This document shows positions 59,180-64,000 of a DNA stretch of 64,000 bases, one piece after another. The notes under the pieces were generated by a model. The model worked only from the letters and a program-made list of their open reading frames with translations, was not told where the DNA came from and searched no databases. Source of the DNA: Bin87 sp965262485 (lineage in GTDB: Bacteria > Chloroflexota > Dehalococcoidia > Lucifugimonadales > UBA3495); NCBI GenBank assembly GCA_965262485.1, contig OZ253540.1, positions 1,612,001 to 1,676,000 on the forward strand, written 5' to 3'. Numbering within the stretch: position 1 is the stretch's first letter; the number at the start of each line of letters is the position of its first letter. The position numbers and the translations under genes are program-made.

Positions 59180-60001
59180 CTATCGCGTGGACGGAGGAAT
59201 CGCGGCTGATCGGATCGTTGCTATCATCGCCTGGGAAACACCCGCCTTGGCGAAGAATGCCTCCTGCTCGTCGGTCAGTTGTCCGCCCGAACCGCGCAGT
59301 GTGCTGATCAACGTATCGGTCCCGATGCTCAATTCTGACTGGGCGTGGTGGCGAACCTCCGCCAGATTATACGCTCCGGTCAAGTCCAGCGCCGCGAATA
59401 TCGTGTCGTGAACCAGGGCGTCTCTGAAGTTCGTGTTGTTCAGCACCGTCTGGTTCAAATTGGCGTGGGACAAATTGCAATGGGTCAGGTTTGCTTCGGT
59501 GAGGTCGGATTTGTAAAATGTGGAATTCGACAAATTCGCGTCCTGGATGTCGGCCCAGGCCAGGTTGGCTTCCGAGAAATCCGAGAAGTAGCAATACGTT
59601 CCCCGCAATACCGCCTGTCCCAGATTGGCCCCGCGCAGGTTTATCTGATTCAGGTCTGCCCGGGTCAGGTTGGCTCCCTGCAGTTGGGCGCGGGCCATAT
59701 TGGTTTCCTGGACGGTGGCCCCCTGCAGGTTTGCGCCCCGCAGGTCGGCGTCCTGGAAGTTGGCCCCGGTGAGATTGCAGTAGTGGAGGTCGGCGCCACG
59801 TAGATCGGCGCTGCTGAAATCCGACCCGCTGAAGTCCAGATTGTCCAGGTTACTCCAGGTCAGGTTGGCGCCACGCATCTGCGAGTAGGCGAATGACAAA
59901 CCCGATACATCCTCGGTCGCTCGCCACTCGTTCCACGCCACCACGTTGCGCCGCAAGCGATCGAGATGCCGCCGCGCCGTCATCTTGCGCCAAAATTTCA
60001 T
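59180..60001 (-). CDS. Pentapeptide-repeat protein
   Basis: 273 residues. About 30 copies of A(D/N)LxX from ~40 to 200 (e.g. LRGADLHYCNLTGANFQDAD; LRGANLQGATVQETNMARAQ; LQGANLTRADLNQINLRGAN) form a right-handed beta helix. After it come a helical tail (FAALDLTGAYNLAEVRHHAQ ...) and EAFFAKAGVSQAMIATIRSA. Such proteins can mimic DNA (gyrase protection) or act as scaffolds; the helix is shorter than in Qnr/MfpA. Start ATG 60001 has aggggtccgttt upstream, giving a cytoplasmic protein. Confidence 0.88.
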   Translation of the reverse strand: MKFWRKMTARRHLDRLRRNVVAWNEWRATEDVSGLSFAYSQMRGANLTWSNLDNLDFSGSDFSSADLRGADLHYCNLTGANFQDADLRGANLQGATVQETNMARAQLQGANLTRADLNQINLRGANLGQAVLRGTYCYFSDFSEANLAWADIQDANLSNSTFYKSDLTEANLTHCNLSHANLNQTVLNNTNFRDALVHDTIFAALDLTGAYNLAEVRHHAQSELSIGTDTLISTLRGSGGQLTDEQEAFFAKAGVSQAMIATIRSAAIPPSTR

Positions 60002-60217
60002 AAACGGACCCCTGGTAGATTTTAACTCCGTTGGCCAGCTCCATACAGAGAACTGCTCATCCCACCAACCGCCGCACCGTTGGCCAACGTCGTGCTGGCG
60101 GCCCAACCACCTTCCCGATTACCATTTGATAACCGGGTTCGGCGGTTGAGCCGATGCCAGATAGTTCGCTTATTTGGGTGGGCCGGCCACCGGATTGAGG
60201 CTCAGCCCGGCCAGGTT

Positions 60218-60592
60218 CTAATGACCGCCGCAGCCACCGCTGCCACAGCCACATCCTCCTCCACCGCCGCTGCCACAGCCGCAACCTCCCGAACCACAGC
60301 CACCGCCGGAGTACATCGGATTGTTGATCACGAACCCAACGCGGCCACCGAACTCTTCCACGTAGTCGATCGTGGCTTCTTCCATGAAAGGAGCGCTGTC
60401 AGAATCCAGCAGAAACTCCACGCCGCTCATGCGAACGACGGTGTCGTCAGGCTGGTGTTCCTTTTCCATGGTCAGCATGTACTGCAAACCCTGGCCGGCC
60501 GGCATCGCCACTACCCGCAGGGCGGAACCGATTTCATCTTCGCCCTCCATCACTTCCTGGAGTTTCTCGATAGCCAGAGGCGTAACGTTCAT
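60218..60592 (-). CDS. A-type (HesB/IscA/ErpA) Fe-S cluster protein with Gly/Cys-rich tail
   Basis: 124 residues. The A-type fold shows LAIEKLQEVMEGEDEIGSAL, VVAMPAGQGLQYMLTMEKEH, VEFLLDSDSAPFMEEATIDY and GRVGFVINNPMYSGG. The first ligand Cys of the family (in GGC.G..Y) is missing: the place reads PAGQGLQY. The C-terminus is extended into a tail rich in Gly and Cys (GGCGSGGCGCGSGG..., ~97-124, about seven Cys), where the family normally has CGCGxSF. So it may bind a metal or cluster with the tail alone. Start ATG 60592 is preceded by aggagcatcc. Confidence 0.8.
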   Translation of the reverse strand: MNVTPLAIEKLQEVMEGEDEIGSALRVVAMPAGQGLQYMLTMEKEHQPDDTVVRMSGVEFLLDSDSAPFMEEATIDYVEEFGGRVGFVINNPMYSGGGCGSGGCGCGSGGGGGCGCGSGGCGGH

Positions 60593-60712
60593 TGTGGATG
60601 CTCCTGATGGCGTTTTTCGTCCCGGGAACTATTAACCTGGTTCCCAGCATTTCATAATACCCAAGACTAACATGCCGCGAATCAAACCGTCAATTGAACT
60701 GTCGCCCAGTAA
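60593..60712. other. Leader between Fe-S protein gene and MITE 4
   Basis: No gene. The promoter of the Fe-S gene should lie here on the minus strand; cttgggtattatgaaat (60649-60665) holds a minus-strand tataat-like box (cataat). Confidence 0.4.
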
Positions 60713-60927
60713 CAGGGCAAACGCATTCTAACTTTAGGGGATCTCATATACCGTCATTCCCGCACCGTCATTCCCGCGAAAGCGGGAATCCATACAGCTT
60801 GCTTCCAGACAGTTGACGTACAACCAAACGACCTGGATTCCCGCCCCGTATCAAGTACGGGGTGACGTTCTTTCGCGGGAATGACGGACGCCTGCAAAGC
60901 CGATTAAATTATAATGCGGTTGCCCTG
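60713..60927. mobile_element. MITE-like element 4 with ISAs1-type ends and an R5 insertion
   Basis: 215 bp. Left end cagggcaaacgcattctaa, right end ttataatgcggttgccctg; the ends pair with two mismatches. Flanks cgcccagtaa (60703-60712) and cgcccggtaa (60929-60938) resemble a 10-bp duplication with one change and one base offset. Inside, the R3 arm is broken by an R5 unit (ccccgtatcaagtacgggg, 60844-60862) that is absent from MITE 2. Confidence 0.8.
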
Positions 60928-61277
60928 CCGCCCGGTAACTGTTCACTTTTGAGGGGACGAAAGCGGTTTGCAGTGGAAATTCCGTACTTGGTTGCCCATC
61001 CACAAGAGGCCGGATAGCCCGCAGATCCCCGCAAGTCTGAACTGTTACTCCAACTGGGCAATCCGTCTTTCCCGATGTTCAATGATTGCCTGCTGTTGCA
61101 CGATGATGGTGATCAGAACGTCGCGGCTGGCGGCGTTCAGGTCAACCTCGGCATCCATGCCGCCTGTACTATAATCCACGCCAGCCTTCCCCAAACCACC
61201 TTCCACCTTTGACCAATTCATCCCACCAACCCTGAACGGTTGCGGGTTTAGCGCCAATGGTTAAGATGCAACTTTAA
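60928..61277. other. Gene-poor stretch, possible IS66 TnpC remnant
   Basis: 61045-61257 on the minus strand codes a 70-residue peptide ending ITIIVQQQAIIEHRERRIAQ, which resembles the N-terminal coiled coil of IS66-type transposases. No other part of such a protein is present. Nothing else is clear here. Confidence 0.3.
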
Positions 61278-62183
61278 ATGGAGAACATCCGGTTATTGTT
61301 GAGTAAAACGCTGGCCGCTGTTTCTCTATTAGCCGTCCTGCCCGTGGCATTCGCCGTCGCTTGCTCTGTTGGCGCGCCAACGCCCACTCCCGCCCTGCAG
61401 ATAGCCCCACAACGCCCACGCTGACCCCTGCGCCTTCCCGGCATCCCACCGCCGATCCTTCGCCCACCGCCACCTTGACGTACGCGCCGTCCACGCCTGT
61501 GCCACAACCCACTGTCCTGCATGTTCCCCCGCCGCCGGTCGTCGGACTTGACACGGGGAAGGGGACCTTGTTCGTGGAACCGGCGTTGCTGGCCCTCCTC
61601 ACCAAACACGCAGCCGGGGGCAACGGGGCATCCGGCCAGTTGCGAGTCATCCTCTTGTGGGACGAAACCACTACCAGCGTCGCCGACTTTATTGTCAGCC
61701 AAGGCGGGGTCAGGGAAACGGATACCTACAATCCAGACCTTCCATTGGCTCACTACATTTGGCGCATTCCAGGCGCGTCGATGTTGGTCGTCCTCCAGCA
61801 CCCCGGCGTATGGTCAGCCGCATTTTGGGAGGATGGGCAGACGGAACCACGTGAGCGGCCCTGACTTTGAGGGGCTGCTTACATGGCTGGAGTCGGAGGG
61901 AGCATACATTCCTGACCAAGCGAAAGAACCCACGAGGGACGGATACGGGAAGGCGATTGACTACTCGACGGTCGCGCTGGCGCCGGTGAGAGTAATCGCA
62001 GCGGCGGCTCAGAGGGGAGACGTCCTGGCAATCCATGCCGAGAGTTACTGTGGGCAGGGCTTGGAGATGCAACGACACTACTGGCCGCTGGAAGCGCTGT
62101 GGTACGAGGATACGCTGGTGGACCAGTTCGTGCCGGAGGGTCAGAAGGTGAGACGCCTTGACCCCGACTGGAATCGCCGCTGA
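61278..62183 (+). pseudogene. Lipoprotein gene with two frameshifts
   Basis: ATG 61278 opens a lipoprotein signal (MENIRLLLSKTLAAVSLLAV ... AFAVAC, lipobox Cys) followed by a Pro/Thr-rich linker. After about 61410 the reading frame must move to the next frame (SPTTPTLTPAPSRHPTADPS ... LRVILLWDETTTSVADFIVS; GASMLVVLQHPGVWSAAFWE), and near 61845 it returns to the first frame (GLLTWLESEGAYIPDQAKEP; VALAPVRVIAAAAQRGDVLA; end 62183). The two shifts compensate, leaving one 300-residue protein if repaired. Family not recognised. Confidence 0.65.
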
Positions 62184-62185
62184 CC

Positions 62186-62434
62186 TTGCGGCTAACGACC
62201 AGGTGGCGCCGGCTCCGCTCGGCGGCGTTGTATGGGGCCGTGGTAGTGGTGGCAGGCGGCGTAGAAATCGCAGACCACGCGGCCGCCGCGCCGGTTGTGG
62301 CGGTTCTGAGCAAAAGCGGCGGCGGGATGGACATACTTTTATGCCCTCGCGTACCATGTGCCGAAATTCTGATAGTTTGCTGACCGTCGCTCCGCCCCGC
62401 TGGAGGGTTGCCATCGCCAGCAACAACGGCCCTG
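62186..62434 (+). other. Spacer with a doubtful small frame
   Basis: 62186-62383 (plus) is open for 65 codons with a hydrophobic segment (LRSAALYGAVVVVAGGVEIA), but has no strong ribosome site and no recognisable family. It may be the leader of the permease gene. Confidence 0.3.
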
Positions 62435-64000
62435 GTGAGCGGATTGTCCACTGCCCAGCACAACGAACAGGTCCGGTACGAACCGGACGAGAGGTGCCCG
62501 ATCCCGGTGTCGGTCGCGGCCGGCTTTCAGGGCGTGCTGCTGGTGCTGACGCCGACGGTGACCACGGCTGCGCTGGCGGCCAACCAGTCGGAAGAGTACC
62601 TGGTGTGGGCGGCCTTCTGCGCGCTGCTGGTTTGCGGGCTCGCCACCGCGCTTCAGGCCGGGCGCTTCTGGCGGGTGGGGACCGGCCACGTGCTGATCAC
62701 CGGGGCCAGCGTCTCCCTCCTGGTCGTGGATGTGCCCGCCCTGTCGGCGGGAGGCCCGGGCATGCTGGCCGGGCTGGTGATTGCCGGGTCGATGGCGCAG
62801 TTCGCGCTGTCGGCGTGGCTGCCGCTGGTGCGGCGGGTCATCACGCCGCTGGTATCGGGCACGGCGCTCCTGCTGCTGGCCGCCACGGTGATACCCATCG
62901 CCGTGGGCCGGGTTACGGCAACACCCGCCGGAGGGTCGCCCCTGGCCGGGCTGCTGGTGCCGGTGGCTACCCTGGGAGTGGCGGCGGCGCTGGGACTGCG
63001 CCTGTCGGGAGGCTTGCGGCTGTGGGCGCCCCTGATTGCCATCGGCGCCGGCTGCGCCACGGCGGCGCCGTTCGGATTATACGATTTCAGCCGAGTCGCC
63101 GCAGCGTCCTGGGTCGGCGTGCCCGGAACCTGGTTCCCCGACTTCGAGGCGCCGCAACCGGCTGCGTTTCTTGCGCTGCTTCCCATGGTGGTCATCGTGG
63201 TGCTGATCAATGGCATCAAGAATATGGGCGACAGCGTGGCGGTGCAGCGTCTATCCCGGCGCCGGCCGCGGGCCACCGATTTTCGCCTGGTGCAAGGGGC
63301 GCTGAACGCCAACGGGACGGGCGTGCTGCTGAGCGGGATTGTGGGATCGCCGCCGACCACCATCAATTCGGCGACCAGCGGCGCGTTGGTCAGCATGACG
63401 GGCGTGGCCAGTCGCAGCGTCGGTTTCGCCGCCGCGATCATCCTGGCGACCCTGGCCTTCTCGCCCAAGCTGACGGCAATCCTGTTGATGATCCCGGGAT
63501 CGGTCATGGGAGCCTACCTGCGGGCGCTGATGGGCAACTACGTGGTGGAGGGCATCCGCACCGTGGGACAGGACGGCCTGGACCATCGGAAAGCGCTGAT
63601 CGTGGGCCTATCCTTCTCGGTCGGTCTGGGGCTGGGAACCTCGGACATCATCGCCAACCTTCCGGGCGGGTCCTGGCTGCGGTTCCTGGACAACGGCCTG
63701 ACGGCCGGCACCCTGGCGGCGGTGCTGATGACGTGGTTCGCGGAGTTGACCGCACCGCGGGCCAGGCGTCTGCACACCGAACTGAACGTCTCGGCCCTGC
63801 CGGAAATCGACGCCTTCCTGCGCGACATGGCGAGCAGACGGGGATGGGACGATGCCGGGACCGGTCGGCTGCGGGCCGCCGGCGAGGAGACCCTCTTGAG
63901 CCTGCTATCCACAAGCGCCGCCGACACCGACCCGGGAGGCGCCCGCCGGTTGACGATAGTAGCCCGGCCCGGCCCCGGCGCGGTGGAGTTGGAGTTCTTC
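62435..64000 (+). CDS. NCS2-type nucleobase (uracil/xanthine) permease with C-terminal extension, cut by window end
   Basis: An open frame of more than 520 codons runs to the window end, with no stop. It begins STAQHNEQVRYEPDERCPIP and then gives about eleven hydrophobic segments (FQGVLLVLTPTVTTAALAAN; LVWAAFCALLVCGLATALQA; HVLITGASVSLLVVDVPALS; LAGLLVPVATLGVAAALGLR; LALLPMVVIVVLINGIKNMG; AAAIILATLAFSPKLTAILL). The motif VLLSGIVGSPPTTINSATSG (~290-309) resembles the Q/E-x-N-x-G/S-type region of NCS2 transporters, although the canonical residue order differs. After ~455 a soluble part follows (RARRLHTELNVSALPEIDAF; LRAAGEETLLSLLSTSAADT; RRLTIVARPGPGAVELEFF), resembling a HATPase-like regulatory domain. 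The start is uncertain: GTG 62435, TTG 62444, or TTG 62408 with ggaggg just upstream. Confidence 0.7.
   Translation, partial: MSGLSTAQHNEQVRYEPDERCPIPVSVAAGFQGVLLVLTPTVTTAALAANQSEEYLVWAAFCALLVCGLATALQAGRFWRVGTGHVLITGASVSLLVVDVPALSAGGPGMLAGLVIAGSMAQFALSAWLPLVRRVITPLVSGTALLLLAATVIPIAVGRVTATPAGGSPLAGLLVPVATLGVAAALGLRLSGGLRLWAPLIAIGAGCATAAPFGLYDFSRVAAASWVGVPGTWFPDFEAPQPAAFLALLPMVVIVVLINGIKNMGDSVAVQRLSRRRPRATDFRLVQGALNANGTGVLLSGIVGSPPTTINSATSGALVSMTGVASRSVGFAAAIILATLAFSPKLTAILLMIPGSVMGAYLRALMGNYVVEGIRTVGQDGLDHRKALIVGLSFSVGLGLGTSDIIANLPGGSWLRFLDNGLTAGTLAAVLMTWFAELTAPRARRLHTELNVSALPEIDAFLRDMASRRGWDDAGTGRLRAAGEETLLSLLSTSAADTDPGGARRLTIVARPGPGAVELEFF

Noticed and set aside
61045..61257. IS66 transposase gene
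   Set aside because: Only a 70-residue coiled-coil piece remains; resemblance is too weak to call an element.

Overview
This 64 kb, GC-rich (roughly 60%) window is a bacterial chromosome segment. The gene set suggests a Chloroflexota lineage close to the SAR202/Dehalococcoidia group: separate-subunit methylmalonyl-CoA mutase, acyl-CoA dehydrogenase, flavin-dependent monooxygenase, MmgE/PrpD, CoxG, amidohydrolases, GGT and a flavoprotein oxidase. This placement is an inference from gene content; no rRNA or tRNA gene was seen to confirm it.

Layout. 1-1935: an IS5-family element that has landed in the left end of an IS110-family element. 2297-6708: a probable operon for methylmalonyl-CoA metabolism (mutase large subunit, acyl-CoA dehydrogenase, epimerase) ending in holA. 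6716-8529: an orphan dipeptide/oligopeptide-type ABC ATPase and a PHP-domain protein. 8797-13855: a large secreted PKD-type/metallopeptidase gene, now dead (in-frame stops, frameshifts and an ISAs1 insertion with a perfect 10-bp target duplication). 14222-16637: an insertion zone with a MITE, an IS5-family element and a gutted IS630-family element. 16854-29387: CMD protein, alpha/beta hydrolase, HPP protein, MmgE/PrpD, SDR, lipoprotein, LLM oxidoreductase, PLP aminotransferase and an LRR-RCC1 lipoprotein. 29566-30757: a second, more complete IS110 copy. 31006-38249: arginine biosynthesis (argG on +, argD, argB and argJ on -) with small accessory genes between. 38343-40595: a three-gene minus-strand cassette (coiled-coil protein, AAA ATPase, PIN nuclease). 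40709-53788: aminotransferase, DUF1015, HEPN-like protein, amidohydrolase, PD-(D/E)XK-type protein, cyclase with a frameshift, TenA, CoxG, M20 hydrolase, ABC exporter pair and FAD oxidase. 53807-55293: a ~791-bp tandem duplication of a HEPN-like gene. 55363-57019: an HNH / unknown / DUF3800 cassette. 57177-64000: GGT, pentapeptide repeat protein, A-type Fe-S protein, a MITE, a broken lipoprotein and an NCS2-type permease that runs off the window.

A striking theme is the layered set of small repeats. Four MITE-like elements (14222, 19601, 22322, 60713) share the terminal inverted repeat of the ISAs1-family element at 10055-11284, and three have perfect 10-bp target duplications, so the ISAs1 transposase is a likely mobiliser. 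A ~110-bp hairpin family (called R1 here) is the insertion site of the IS110 elements. R1 copies themselves carry smaller palindromes: R2, built on cctgagcctgtcgaagga, and R5, built on ccccgtatcgagtacgggg. R3 hairpins (cgtcattcccgcgaaagcg...) lie inside the MITEs. R4 (paired gagaggg / ccctctc hairpins) lies between genes.

The best candidates for undescribed systems are the coiled-coil/AAA-ATPase/PIN cassette, the HNH/unknown/DUF3800 cassette, and the ISAs1-MITE and IS110-hairpin relationships.
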